This document shows positions 26,074 to 35,209 of a stretch of 64,000 nt of DNA, in pieces (position 1 is the stretch's first letter; every line of letters begins with the position of its first letter). Source of the stretch: JASLMY01 sp965226475 (GTDB lineage: Bacteria > Pseudomonadota > Alphaproteobacteria > GCA-2731375); contig CBDDDJ010000005.1 of assembly GCA_965226475.1 (NCBI GenBank), positions 558,001 through 622,000 of the forward strand. The letters are read 5' to 3'. A program made the translations under genes and the position numbers. Below the pieces are notes generated by a model. The model saw only the letters and a program-made list of their open reading frames with translations, did not search any database and was not told the origin of the DNA.

Positions 26074-26475
26074 ATGAAAAAATCAATAGGATGCTTGGTG
26101 CTCTTCATGTTGGTTGTCGCATTCTCATCCCGCACCCTCGTCGCCGGTATTGGAGAAGGCGTCGAACCACATCTCGTCAAGGGTAAATACCAACTTCCCT
26201 TGAATACGGACCTGATAAGCGAGCAATGGAAGGCGCTTGGCTACCTCGAATGTCGGCGCGACGGCAAATCAAAGGGATGGAGAAAGGGCACGCACACACA
26301 TCCTTGGTATATTTTATTTATCGGAATTTCCGGAAAGATGGCGTTCACCATCCAAGACCGGGAATTCGTTCTCGAACCCGGGGACGCGCTGTATTATCCC
26401 AAGGATGCCGTCATGACGGGAAAAAATCTTCACGACGGCCAGAGCAAGTGGTTCATGTGCGAGAAATTTTCTTGA
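26074..26475 (+). CDS. Secreted small cupin-domain protein
   Basis: The 133-residue protein starts MKKSIGCLVLFMLVVAFSS, a signal peptide; ATG 26074 has a CGGAG ribosome site ten bases upstream and is preferred to ATG 26050. The mature part has a single cupin barrel: GTHTHPWYILFIGISGKMAF supplies the first His motif and LEPGDALYYPKD the second. The base composition is lower in GC than its surroundings. It has no obvious operon partner. Periplasmic location and metal binding are inferred. Confidence 0.72.
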   Translation: MKKSIGCLVLFMLVVAFSSRTLVAGIGEGVEPHLVKGKYQLPLNTDLISEQWKALGYLECRRDGKSKGWRKGTHTHPWYILFIGISGKMAFTIQDREFVLEPGDALYYPKDAVMTGKNLHDGQSKWFMCEKFS

Positions 26476-26548
26476 TCCTCGATTATCCGCGTCGACAAGC
26501 CTTGAACTCGAACATTCAGCGAAGCCGATCGGGCGATGGGTCGGATTT

Positions 26549-27301
26549 TCAGTTGTTTCCCACCACGCTTCCCAGCGTATCGCCGATCTCGGCGTTGATG
26601 ACCAGGTCGGCGATGGCGTCGAGGTCGGTGGGCTCGCGGTTGAGGATGACCAGGCCGGCGCCGCCGCGCTTGGCCATGATGGGGAAGCCGGCGGCGGGAT
26701 AGACCACGAGGGAGGAGCCGATGGAAAGCAGCAGGTCGCAGCCGACCGATGCCTCCTGGGCACGGGCCATTTCCACCTCGGGCATCGCCTGGCCGAAGGA
26801 GATGGTCGCGGTTTTGACGATGCCGTCGCACTTCTCGCATTCGGGCAGCGTCTCGTCCTTCTGGAAGGCATCCTTGATGGGCGCCAGCTCATAGCGTTCG
26901 TGGCAATCGAGGCAGCGGGCATAGGTGGTGTTGCCGTGCAGCTCGATCACCTGTTCGTCCGGCACGCCGGAGGCCTGGTGCAGCCCGTCGATGTTCTGGG
27001 TGATGACGCTGGTGACCTTGCCGCGGCTCGCCAGTTGGGCGACGGCCCGGTGGCCCCGGTTGGGCGCGGCCTGGCGCATCGTGTCGTCCATGGCGAACTT
27101 GCGCCGCCAGGCCTCGCGGCGCATCTCCTCCGACGCCATGAAGTCCTGGAACTCGATCGGCCGGTATTTGCTCCAGAGCCCTCCGGGACTGCGGAAATCG
27201 GGAATGCCCGATTCCGTGCTGATCCCGGCGCCGGTGAAGACGACGACCCGGCGGGCGCGGTGCAGCATCTCCGCCAGTTGCTGGGTGTCCGCCTCGCCCA
27301 T
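26549..27301 (-). CDS. cobB: NAD-dependent protein deacylase (sirtuin)
   Basis: A 250-residue sirtuin, removing acyl groups from lysines at the cost of NAD. GAGISTESGIPDFRS binds NAD, TQNIDGLHQ and the catalytic His in ELHGN follow, and a four-cysteine zinc site is visible as CLDC and CEKC. The start ATG at 27301 is chosen since it gives the normal N-terminus; the open frame continues upstream only as an antisense-like shadow of the oxygenase gene. Specificity (deacetylase or desuccinylase) cannot be set from sequence alone. Confidence 0.93.
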   Translation of the reverse strand: MGEADTQQLAEMLHRARRVVVFTGAGISTESGIPDFRSPGGLWSKYRPIEFQDFMASEEMRREAWRRKFAMDDTMRQAAPNRGHRAVAQLASRGKVTSVITQNIDGLHQASGVPDEQVIELHGNTTYARCLDCHERYELAPIKDAFQKDETLPECEKCDGIVKTATISFGQAMPEVEMARAQEASVGCDLLLSIGSSLVVYPAAGFPIMAKRGGAGLVILNREPTDLDAIADLVINAEIGDTLGSVVGNN

Positions 27302-27360
27302 GTGCCCTCGCCTCTTTCCGCCGCCCGTGCCCCCAAGGGTGACCCGGCGGCGGCGGGCCG

Positions 27361-28509
27361 TCAACGCGCCGCCAGGCGCTCGGCCACCCAGCGATGGAAA
27401 TTGTGCGTCGGCCCCTCCAGCGCCGGGGAGAAGCGCCCGCCGTCGAAGGCGGTGCCATGGCGCCCGCGCTGCATGCCCTCGACCACGCCCAGATCCTCCA
27501 GGAAGACGCCGCGCCAGAGGTCCAGCAACGCGCGGCGCATCCCGGCATGGGCCGGCCCCCGCATCTCCTCGCTGGCGAAATAGAGGGCCACCCGCTCGAC
27601 GGTGTATTCGGGGCCGCGCGGCTCCAACAGCAGGACGAAGGCGTGGTCGCGATGGACGCCGAACTGCACGTTGGGATAGAGGGCGATGTATTCCGCCGCC
27701 CCCGCCCAGCGTTCCGAAAGGCCGCCGAAATTCTCGAAGCCCCGGCCGACGCCGTCGAGGCCGGGACCGTAGGCCGTGGTGCCCTGGCCCGAGAAGAGCC
27801 CCGGCTCCATGATCCCGTAATGGTCCTCGAGCCTGGAATAGCTGTTGAGGCCCGGATGGATCGAGGGCAGGTGATAGGCCTCGCAGGTGTTGTCGATCAG
27901 CAGCTTCCAGTTGGCGGCGATCTCGAGGCTCATGACCGAGTCGGCGCCACCGGCGAAGAGCGGGGAGTCGAACTCGCGCCACCGTTCGATCAGCGGGGCG
28001 GCATGATCCTCGAAGGCGGGCGCCTGGCCGGAGAGGTCGACGAAGACCACGTCGCGCCAGACATGGCCACGGACCGTCTTCAACGCGAGCTCCGCCGGCT
28101 GGATCGCCGCATGCTCGTGCACCCCCGGCCCACCGACGTTGGGGGTCGAACGAAGCGCGCCGTCCAGGCCATAGCACCACGCGTGGTAGGGGCAGCGGAC
28201 CACGCGGCCGACATTTCCGGCCTCCGCCACCAGCACCATGCCCCGGTGGCGGCAGATATTGTGGAAAACCCGGATCTCGCCAGCCCCGTCCCTCACCATC
28301 ACCAGCGGCATGCCGAGAAAGTCGACCGGCTTGGCGTCGCCGGCGCACGGGACGTCCTGGCCGAAGCCGATCGCCGACCAGGTCCGGGCAAAAATCCGCT
28401 CGCGCTCCCGCGCGAACACCGCCTCGTCGGTGTAGCAGCCGTTGGGAAGGCCCCGCGCCCGTTCGATCGGACGCGCGACGGCGTCGAGTTCCGCGTCGCG
28501 AAGGCTCAT
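27361..28509 (-). CDS. Rieske aromatic-ring-hydroxylating-type oxygenase, alpha subunit
   Basis: The 382-residue protein has a Rieske [2Fe-2S] motif with Cys86, His88 (NICRHRG), Cys106 and His109 (CPYHAWCYG), then a catalytic domain with the mononuclear-iron ligands in DNTCEAYHLPSIHPGL. Such enzymes hydroxylate or demethylate aromatic or quaternary-ammonium substrates using a reductase partner. No reductase, ferredoxin or beta subunit is next to it, so the electron donor must be elsewhere. It overlaps the phytanoyl-CoA-dioxygenase-like gene by four bases, implying a shared transcript and perhaps pathway. Confidence 0.87.
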   Translation of the reverse strand: MSLRDAELDAVARPIERARGLPNGCYTDEAVFARERERIFARTWSAIGFGQDVPCAGDAKPVDFLGMPLVMVRDGAGEIRVFHNICRHRGMVLVAEAGNVGRVVRCPYHAWCYGLDGALRSTPNVGGPGVHEHAAIQPAELALKTVRGHVWRDVVFVDLSGQAPAFEDHAAPLIERWREFDSPLFAGGADSVMSLEIAANWKLLIDNTCEAYHLPSIHPGLNSYSRLEDHYGIMEPGLFSGQGTTAYGPGLDGVGRGFENFGGLSERWAGAAEYIALYPNVQFGVHRDHAFVLLLEPRGPEYTVERVALYFASEEMRGPAHAGMRRALLDLWRGVFLEDLGVVEGMQRGRHGTAFDGGRFSPALEGPTHNFHRWVAERLAAR

Positions 28510-29357
28510 CCCTCCCTCCCTTCACCCGTTTCCGCCCAGACTTCGGGAAACAACGCGCAGGTCATGGGGTCGCCGGGGCTCAGCCCATGACCTTCGATCG
28601 GCGGCGAGACGCGGCCGGGCCGGCTCGCGTAGCGGGTATCCTCGCCCAGCCAGCGGGTCGCATAGGCGCGGCGGCGGCGCGAGGTGGAACGGTTGCCGGG
28701 CGCCCCGTGGACGGTCAGCGCATGGAAGAAGATGCAGTCGCCCGGCGCCATGTCCCAGGAAAGGATCCGGTGCGCCCCGCGCTCGGCATCGAAGTCGGGC
28801 ATATCCTCGAACCCATCGTCGCCCGCGACCAGCGCCGTGTTGTCGGTGTTGAAATAGCGCGGCCGGAAGCGCCGCCCCCAGCGGTGCGAACCGGCGATGT
28901 ACTCGACCCCGACTTCGCGCGCCACGGGATCGAGCGGCAGCCAGATCGAGCCGATCATTTCGCCGTCGACCGGATAATAGGGCTGGTCGTGATGCCAGGG
29001 GGTCGGTGCCTCGGTCCGGGGCTCCTTCACCAGCAGGTGGTCGTGATAGAAGGCGATCCGCCTAGCCCCCAGCATCGCCGCCGCGATCGCCGCCGCCGGG
29101 CTTTCCTCGACGAAGCGGCGGCAATCGGGCCAGCGCCGCCAGAGCTGGAAATCGACGAAGAATTCGCCCGGTTCGCCATCGGGCGTGTTGTGGCGGACCA
29201 TCGGGCCGGGCGCGGCCTTGTCGGCCTCCACCGCCCGGCGCAAGGCCTCGATCCAGGAGGTCTCGAAACACCGGCGAAGACAGACGGCGCCGTCGCGACG
29301 AAACGCCGCGATCGCCGCCGCGTCGACCCCGGCTGGAAGTTCTCGGCCCATCGCCAT
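28506..29357 (-). CDS. Phytanoyl-CoA dioxygenase-like (PhyH) Fe(II)/2-oxoglutarate oxygenase
   Basis: A 283-residue PhyH-family oxygenase starting MAMGRELPAGVDAAAIAAF. The iron ligands are the HxD in TPWHHDQPYY and the distal His in ALTVHGAPGN; an Arg in the C-terminal RAYATRWLG is placed to bind 2-oxoglutarate. The family hydroxylates small molecules and some natural products; the substrate is not deducible. It is coupled to the Rieske gene by a four-base overlap and is divergent from the solute-binding-protein gene. Confidence 0.85.
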   Translation of the reverse strand: MAMGRELPAGVDAAAIAAFRRDGAVCLRRCFETSWIEALRRAVEADKAAPGPMVRHNTPDGEPGEFFVDFQLWRRWPDCRRFVEESPAAAIAAAMLGARRIAFYHDHLLVKEPRTEAPTPWHHDQPYYPVDGEMIGSIWLPLDPVAREVGVEYIAGSHRWGRRFRPRYFNTDNTALVAGDDGFEDMPDFDAERGAHRILSWDMAPGDCIFFHALTVHGAPGNRSTSRRRRAYATRWLGEDTRYASRPGRVSPPIEGHGLSPGDPMTCALFPEVWAETGEGREG

Positions 29358-29472
29358 GGTACTCCCAAGCCTGGCGCCACGCCTCTCGAACGCGACCATT
29401 GCCGTAAGCGGCCAGCCGGTGCAAGTTGCAATTCGCGCCGTCGGCGATTCTTTGTTTTCCGGCGGTGGAACG

Positions 29473-31083
29473 ATGTTCCAGTGCCTGCCCCGCGAGGCGA
29501 TCGAAGTGTCCTTCCCCTTGGCCCACATCCTTCTTGCCGGCCTGCTGGCCCTCACCGGCCCCGCGCACGCCGAGAGCGTGCTGCGCGCCCAGGTCCACGC
29601 GCGCCTCGACACCCCCGACCCGTTCTGGAGCGGCTCCTACATCAGCCGGGATCACGGCTTCCTGGTTTTCGATACCCTGCTGGGGCGCGACGCGGCGCAC
29701 CGGATCCAGCCGCAGATGGTCGAAAGCTGGACGGTGAGCGAGGACCAGCTCACCTACACGTTCCAACTCCGCGAGGGGCTACGCTTCCACGACGGCGCCG
29801 AGGTCACGGCGACCGATTGCGTCGTCTCGCTGATCCGCTGGTCGGCGCGCGACGCCATCGGCCAGGCGATCACGGACCGCGTGGCGGAGATGAAGGCGCT
29901 GGACCAGCGCCGCTTCCGGATCGCGCTGCGCGAGCCTTATCCCCTGTTGCTCTCCGCGCTCGCCAAGAGCAACGCGCCGGTGCCCTTCATCCTGCCCCGT
30001 CGCCAGGCCGAGCTGGATCCCTCGACCGAACTGAAAGCACCCATCGGCTCCGGTCCCTTCATCGCCGAGGCCGCGGGCGGTCCGCCCTCCCTCACCGCCC
30101 GCTATCGCCGCAATCCAGCCTATATCGCCCGCGAGGAGGCGCCAAGCGGCACCGCCGGCGGCAAGCGGGTTCTGGTCGACCGGCTCGAATGGCACCGCGT
30201 GCCGGACCAGGATGCGGCCCTGAATGCCCTGCTGGAGGGCCGCCACGACATGATCGCCGGCGTGCCCTTTTCGATGCTGGACCGTCTCGCGAAAGCGGCG
30301 AAGCGGAACATCTTCCTGCTGGCGACGGAGCCGGTCGGCCACCAGGCCTGGCTCCGGATCAACCACCTGCAACCCCCCTTCGACGACATTCGGGCTCGCC
30401 GGGCATTGCAGCTCCTGGTCGACCAGGCCCGTTACATGCGTGCCCTCGTCGGCGACCATCCGAGCTTCTACCGAAACTGCGCCGCCCTCTTCGGCTGCGA
30501 CACGCCGTTGGCGACGGACGTCGGCGGCGACGCGGTGCTGAACCACGACCTCAGCGCCGCGAAGCAGCTGCTTCGAGCCGCCGGTTACAAGGGCGAGCCG
30601 CTGGTGCTGCTGCGGCCGGCGGGCATTCCCGACCTCGCGCGCCTCGGCGACGTCACCCGGCTGTTGCTGACCCGGGCCGGCGCCACGGTCGAGGTCGTGG
30701 AGACCGACTGGGACCACTTCGTCGCCAAACGCGCCAGCCGCGCGCCAGCGGCCCAGGGGGGGTGGAATCTCTTTCACACGCTCTGGAGCGCGGCCAACAT
30801 CGCCGATCCGGAAACCAACATCGGCCTTTGGACCGGCTGCGCCGATGGCGCCTGGTTCGGCTGGCCCTGCGACGAGGCGCTGGAGCGCTTGCGCCGGAGC
30901 TACGCCACCACGGCCGAGGCCCAGGCCCGGATCGACATCGCCCACCGCGTCCAGGCGGGGGCGCACGAGCTGGTGACCCATGTTCCCTTGGGCGAATTCC
31001 GCCGCCCCATCGCTTACCGCGGCAACCTCGGGGGCTTCGTCGCCTCGCCCGTGCCCGTCTTCTGGAACATCGAGAAACGCTGA
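29473..31083 (+). CDS. Peptide/nickel-type ABC transporter substrate-binding protein (family 5), orphan
   Basis: The 536-residue protein is a family-5 (DppA/OppA-like) periplasmic binding protein. A signal peptide ends at AHA near residue 35; ESWTVSEDQLTYTFQLREGLRFHDG is the usual family block. ATG 29473 has a GGTGGA site; GTG 29506 is a plausible alternative giving a neater signal peptide. No permease or ATPase genes adjoin, so it is an orphan or uses another transporter. It sits among iron oxygenases on the opposite strand, which suggests delivery of their substrate. Confidence 0.85.
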   Translation: MFQCLPREAIEVSFPLAHILLAGLLALTGPAHAESVLRAQVHARLDTPDPFWSGSYISRDHGFLVFDTLLGRDAAHRIQPQMVESWTVSEDQLTYTFQLREGLRFHDGAEVTATDCVVSLIRWSARDAIGQAITDRVAEMKALDQRRFRIALREPYPLLLSALAKSNAPVPFILPRRQAELDPSTELKAPIGSGPFIAEAAGGPPSLTARYRRNPAYIAREEAPSGTAGGKRVLVDRLEWHRVPDQDAALNALLEGRHDMIAGVPFSMLDRLAKAAKRNIFLLATEPVGHQAWLRINHLQPPFDDIRARRALQLLVDQARYMRALVGDHPSFYRNCAALFGCDTPLATDVGGDAVLNHDLSAAKQLLRAAGYKGEPLVLLRPAGIPDLARLGDVTRLLLTRAGATVEVVETDWDHFVAKRASRAPAAQGGWNLFHTLWSAANIADPETNIGLWTGCADGAWFGWPCDEALERLRRSYATTAEAQARIDIAHRVQAGAHELVTHVPLGEFRRPIAYRGNLGGFVASPVPVFWNIEKR

Positions 31084-31087
31084 GCGA

Positions 31088-31900
31088 TCAAGCCGCCGTC
31101 GGATGGCCGATGGTGAAGTCGTTGCGCCCGCCGCTCCGGTCCTCGCCCCTCGCCAGGATCAGCGGGCGGGTGTGATGCGCCGCCCCTCGCGAATCCGCTA
31201 TGGGCACGTCGTGGTGGTCGTAATGGCAACTGGCCGGCATGAAACGCAACGCGTAACCGACCCGCCGCGCATCGCTTCCGTTGGCGAGGGAGCCGTGGGC
31301 CGAATAGATGTCGAAGATCGCCATCTCGCCCGCCTTCAACTCGAGGTCGACCGCGTCGGCCTCGTCGTACTGATCGGGGCGCAGCGTTTCCGGAATGATG
31401 ACGCCCTCGCCGTCGTCGCGATAATGCTCGCCGATCTCGCCGGCCCGGTGCGAACCCCGGAGAACGCGCAGGCAGCCGTTCTCGCGGGTCGCGTCCTCCA
31501 CCGCGATCCAAACGGAAGTGGTCGCCAACGGCTTGATCGGCCAGTAACGCCCGTCGCGGTGCCAGGGCACGATCCGGCCCGTGCCGGCCGGCTTGTGGAA
31601 GAGCGTCGAACCCCAGAGCACGAGATCCGCGCCGATCAACTCCGAGACCATGTCGAGGATATCCCCATGGGTCGCGACATCGCGCCACCCCGGCTCCGAT
31701 TCCAGGCCCTGGAGGCCCGATCCCGGCACATGGGGCGAGGCCATCGGCTCATCCGGTTCCAGGTGTCCATTCCGCTCGATCAAGCGGTCGGTCATCTCGC
31801 GCAGCCGCGCGCGCGTGTCCTCGGGCAGGCGGTAGCGCGGCTTCAGGAAGCCGTCACGCCGGTAGGCGGCGACGTCTTCCGTGCTCAGGATCCCGGCCAT
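31088..31900 (-). CDS. Second phytanoyl-CoA dioxygenase-like oxygenase
   Basis: A 270-residue PhyH-family Fe(II)/2-oxoglutarate oxygenase. Metal ligands are HRD in VPWHRDGRYWP and His in IYSAHGSLANGS; the DARRVGYALRF arginine fits 2-oxoglutarate binding. It is only distantly similar to the other PhyH-like protein nearby, so this is not a recent duplication. It is followed on the same strand after 11 bases from the cysteine-dioxygenase-like gene, suggesting an operon. Confidence 0.85.
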   Translation of the reverse strand: MAGILSTEDVAAYRRDGFLKPRYRLPEDTRARLREMTDRLIERNGHLEPDEPMASPHVPGSGLQGLESEPGWRDVATHGDILDMVSELIGADLVLWGSTLFHKPAGTGRIVPWHRDGRYWPIKPLATTSVWIAVEDATRENGCLRVLRGSHRAGEIGEHYRDDGEGVIIPETLRPDQYDEADAVDLELKAGEMAIFDIYSAHGSLANGSDARRVGYALRFMPASCHYDHHDVPIADSRGAAHHTRPLILARGEDRSGGRNDFTIGHPTAA

Positions 31901-31911
31901 CGACGCGCCCC

Positions 31912-32469
31912 TCAGGCGGCGTTCTGGCGGGCGTTGGAATCATCGAAGAGGCGCATGTTCTTCTCGACGTCGTAGGCGCCCTCCAGCAGGGTGGCGTGAT
32001 CCCATTCGCTGCGGGGCACGTCGAAGAACTGGCCGCCATAAACGTGGATGGCGCCGGTCAGTCGCGGCAGCGGGTTGGTCACCGAGTGGATGATGTCGCG
32101 GCCAAAGGGGGCGCAGTCTTCCGGGCCCAGCGAGCGGGCGCCCGCCGCCTCTATCAGGCCGTCGTCGCGCTCCGCCAGGCGGCGCCAGTAGATGTTGTCC
32201 TCGCGCCCGGTATAGACGCCGATCACCGCCCACATCTCGTGATTGTGCGGCATGATGGTCATGCCGGGTCCCCAGACCACGTTGATGATGGTGAGGTCGT
32301 CGTCGGCGTGGATCTTGGCCACGCCGGCCTTCTCCGGCTCGCCCAGGCCCGCGAGCACGGCGCCGGGCTCGGAGACGGCGCGAGCCACGACCTCTCGCAC
32401 GGCCTTGTGGCTGTCGTCCTCGGCCACGGACCGCTTGCAGTCCTCGATGAATCGCGCCAGCTCGAACAT
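31912..32469 (-). CDS. Cysteine-dioxygenase-like cupin
   Basis: A 185-residue cupin of the thiol/cysteine dioxygenase type. The three-His site is suggested by IMPHNHEMWAVIGVYTGRED and by DIIHSVTNP, with a tyrosine in AIHVYGGQFFD. Family members oxidise cysteine or 3-mercaptopropionate to a sulfinate; which substrate applies cannot be decided. It is the first gene of a minus-strand pair with the second PhyH-like gene. Confidence 0.75.
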   Translation of the reverse strand: MFELARFIEDCKRSVAEDDSHKAVREVVARAVSEPGAVLAGLGEPEKAGVAKIHADDDLTIINVVWGPGMTIMPHNHEMWAVIGVYTGREDNIYWRRLAERDDGLIEAAGARSLGPEDCAPFGRDIIHSVTNPLPRLTGAIHVYGGQFFDVPRSEWDHATLLEGAYDVEKNMRLFDDSNARQNAA

Positions 32470-32538
32470 CGCCTTACTCCCCTGGTTATTCGCCGCGCCG
32501 ATGATACGCCCTGGGTGCCCGGGACGGCAATCGCGCCA

Positions 32539-33037
32539 TCAGCGGTTCAAATCGTTGAGCGGCAGGCCCGGCCGGGGCCACTCCATCGCCACCAACCTGC
32601 CGGTCGAGGAGAGCGTGATGTAGGCGGTGCGCAGGTCCGGGCCGCCGAAGCAGATGTTGGTGGCGAGGTCGTCCAGGGGCGTTTCCACGAACTCGGTGAT
32701 GCCGCCCTCGGGCGCGATCACGGTGATGCCGCCCTTCAGGATCGTGCCGACGCAGACGTTGCCGGCCGAGTCGAGCGCCAGCGAATCGAAAAAGCGGAAA
32801 TCGTCGACGCAGGCCAGCAGGGGTCTCCGCGACATAGAGGAAGCGCTCGTCGGCCGAGAGGCCGACGCCGTTCGGGTCCTCGATCGGGTGCACCACCTCG
32901 GTGACGGCGCCGCCGTCGGCGCGGGCGTAATAGATGCTGCCCCGGTCACGGTCGCGCCAGCGGGATTTGCCGTTCGGCAGCGCGATTGGCCCCTCGGGAA
33001 ACCGCGGCCCGGTCGCGACGACCCGTTGCTCCGCCAT
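32539..33037 (-). pseudogene. Decayed SMP-30/gluconolactonase-like gene
   Basis: The start MAEQRVVATGPRFPEGPIAL is a normal SMP-30 N-terminus, but after ALPNG the sequence jumps directly to RDRDRGSIYYARADG, losing roughly 80 residues expected between them. A second break after YVAETPAG changes frame; the remainder (CVDDFRFFDSLALDSAGN to PRPGLPLNDLNR) is read in another frame after missing another short block. About 165 of some 300 family residues remain. The two deletions remove propeller blades and metal ligands, so the gene is not functional. Confidence 0.8.
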
Positions 33038-33063
33038 CCACGTTGACCCGGGCGACGGCGCCC

Positions 33064-33525
33064 TCAGTAGGGCTCGCCGTTTTTCCGGGAAAAGCCGGCG
33101 GCCCCCTGGCCGACCTTCATGTGCAGGTCGATATCGGGGTAGTGGCACTCGTCGCCCGGCGAACGGTCGCCCACGACCAGAAAGACCGCGGGCGCGTCCG
33201 TGTTGTTCACCAGCTGGTGGCCGTCGCCGTCGGCGGCGGGGAAGCCCGCCGTCATGCCGGGGCCGAGGATCTCCGCGCCGGCATCGGTGACCAGCGTCGC
33301 CTCGCCCTCGAGCATATAGACGAATTCGTCCTGCTTGGTGTGCCAGTGGCGTTGCGACGAGGCCGCGCCGGGATCGAGGGTGACGATATTGACGGCGAAA
33401 TTAATCAGGCCGAGCGGGTCGGTCAGACGGCGGACGCGGCGCCCCGCGCTCGGTGCCTTGAAGGCGTCGGGATAGGAGGCGCCGACGCCCTCCGCCACCG
33501 TCGTCGGATCCAGGATATTGGCCAT
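33064..33525 (-). CDS. Cupin-domain protein
   Basis: A single-domain cupin of 153 residues. HWHTKQDEFVYMLEGEATLV carries the His-x-His-x4-Glu metal motif and GHQLVNNTDAPAVFLVVG the second motif. The tail GDECHYPDIDLHM is shared with a common group of proteobacterial cupins of unknown substrate. It sits just upstream of the broken SMP-30 gene on the same strand and may have been its partner in sugar-acid or small-molecule breakdown. Confidence 0.8.
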   Translation of the reverse strand: MANILDPTTVAEGVGASYPDAFKAPSAGRRVRRLTDPLGLINFAVNIVTLDPGAASSQRHWHTKQDEFVYMLEGEATLVTDAGAEILGPGMTAGFPAADGDGHQLVNNTDAPAVFLVVGDRSPGDECHYPDIDLHMKVGQGAAGFSRKNGEPY

Positions 33526-33570
33526 GTTCGTTCCTCCTCTCGCGCGAGCCTAACTGAAAGCCACGTCGGT

Positions 33571-35136
33571 TCAAGCAGGGGGCCGGACGCGCAGGCGGGC
33601 CTCAATCTCCGCGCACCAAGTGGCGTCGCGCAGCCAGATCTCCTCCGGCCAGAGCGTGCGCCGCCGCAGCCGGCGGCTCATCGTCAGCGGCTCGACCGCC
33701 GGGCAGCGAGTGTAGCCGGCCTCCAGCAGCGGCACCAGTTCCACCGGCATCATCCGGGGCGACAGCGCGATCGCCGCGAAGCGGCGCCGGCGAATCAACT
33801 CGCCGTAGAAGCGGAGCGCCCAGTCCTTGTCCTCGCCCCCCGCCCACGCCGGCGGGCAGTGGCGGTGGAACTGGCAAAGCTGCTGGATCGGCGGCAGCGC
33901 CCGGCCGCCTTCGAGGCGGCGATCGAAATGCCCCCAGGTCATGCTCCAGGTAGGCCCGTCCGCTTCCGTCATCACCCTCTCGAGCGCCCGATAAGCGGCC
34001 CGATCCACCGCCGTCGGCCTCCAGAGGTTGCGCAGCCCCCCAATTTCAACGTTGCCGATCGACACGCAGATCGCCGCCAGAACGGCGAGCGCGGCGAGCG
34101 ACACCCCCCTGTCCGCCGCGCCCCACAGACAGGCGGCGACGGGAATGGCGCCGAGCAGGCCGGCGAAGACGATGGGCAGGGCGAAGTTGGCGGCGAGGCC
34201 GCCCGCCTTGCCGGCCGACAGTACGGCCATCGCCAGGGCCACCAGATAACCGAGCAGCAGCGCGGCCGTGGCCCGCCCGGCCGTCTCGTCGCGGCCCGCC
34301 GCCAGCCAGGCGAGCGCCACGGGTCCGACCAGCAGGATCGGCGCCTGCAGCATCACGCCCAGATGCACGCCGGGGGCGATTCCCAGCTCGAAGCGGTGGG
34401 CGCCCGGTACGTGCAGGATCCACTCGGCATAGGCCTGGCCGAAGAACCAGGCCGCCGCCAGGTTGGCTAGGCCGAGCCCCAGCAGGGCGGCCCCGGCGGC
34501 GGCGAAGTAGCGCCGGTTGGCGAAGCCGAGCAGGAACAGAACGCCCACCAGCGCCCCCGCCGTCTGCTTGACGAAGAAGGCGGCGACGGCCAGCAGGACG
34601 AGGGCCACCAGCTTCGCCCACCCCTCCCCCGGCCAGGCGGCGAGCACGACGAAGGCGACGACGGCGAACAGCAGCAAGGCCTCGACCCGCGCCAGATCGA
34701 TCCAGCCGTGCAGCAGCGAAATGCACACCGCAAAGCCGAGTCCGAGCAAGCTCGCCCCCCGGACCCGGAAGACCCGGCGCCCGACCGTGGCGACGGCGAG
34801 GGCCGAGAGCGCCACCAATGCCCAGGAACCGGCGCGACCCTGGAGCAGCGACCAGTCGGCTACAACGTCCCAGAGGCGAACGAAGAGGTAGTAGAGCGGG
34901 GTATAGATCTCCGCCGCGTCGAACGGGTCCGGCGTCGCGTAGAGACGGGAGATATCCTCGGCAATTAGGCCCCGGATGTAGAGCGTCACCGCTTCCTGGT
35001 GATCCAGCACGCCCGGAAAGCCGAGCCGCGCGGCGACCACGGGCAGCGCGAAAATCGCGACATAGGCCGCCAAGCCGGCGATGATGGCGGTGACGGCCGT
35101 CCGCCCGGTCACCGGCTCATTGACCCAATTGCCCAT
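33571..35136 (-). CDS. Multi-pass membrane protein, glycosyltransferase-39-like shape
   Basis: The 521-residue protein starting MGNWVNEPVTGRTAV has about ten hydrophobic helices up to residue 390 and a soluble C-terminal domain. The early loop with DHQEAVTLYIRGLIAEDISRLY and an ensuing PFDAAEIYTPLYYLFV segment looks like the acidic first loop of PMT/ArnT-type lipid-linked sugar transferases. This is a resemblance only; no diagnostic motif is secure. It heads the minus-strand carbohydrate region, which supports an envelope-sugar role. Confidence 0.6.
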   Translation of the reverse strand: MGNWVNEPVTGRTAVTAIIAGLAAYVAIFALPVVAARLGFPGVLDHQEAVTLYIRGLIAEDISRLYATPDPFDAAEIYTPLYYLFVRLWDVVADWSLLQGRAGSWALVALSALAVATVGRRVFRVRGASLLGLGFAVCISLLHGWIDLARVEALLLFAVVAFVVLAAWPGEGWAKLVALVLLAVAAFFVKQTAGALVGVLFLLGFANRRYFAAAGAALLGLGLANLAAAWFFGQAYAEWILHVPGAHRFELGIAPGVHLGVMLQAPILLVGPVALAWLAAGRDETAGRATAALLLGYLVALAMAVLSAGKAGGLAANFALPIVFAGLLGAIPVAACLWGAADRGVSLAALAVLAAICVSIGNVEIGGLRNLWRPTAVDRAAYRALERVMTEADGPTWSMTWGHFDRRLEGGRALPPIQQLCQFHRHCPPAWAGGEDKDWALRFYGELIRRRRFAAIALSPRMMPVELVPLLEAGYTRCPAVEPLTMSRRLRRRTLWPEEIWLRDATWCAEIEARLRVRPPA

Positions 35137-35209
35137 GAAATCTCGCGCGCCCGTCTTGTCCCGCGCGCTCCGGCGCCGCCCGGGCGGCATTATAGGTCAG
35201 TCGCGGAGC

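Noticed and set aside
26549..28525. A single 658-codon sirtuin-oxygenase fusion frame
   Set aside because: The upstream part is an out-of-frame shadow of the Rieske oxygenase gene; the sirtuin has its own start at 27301.
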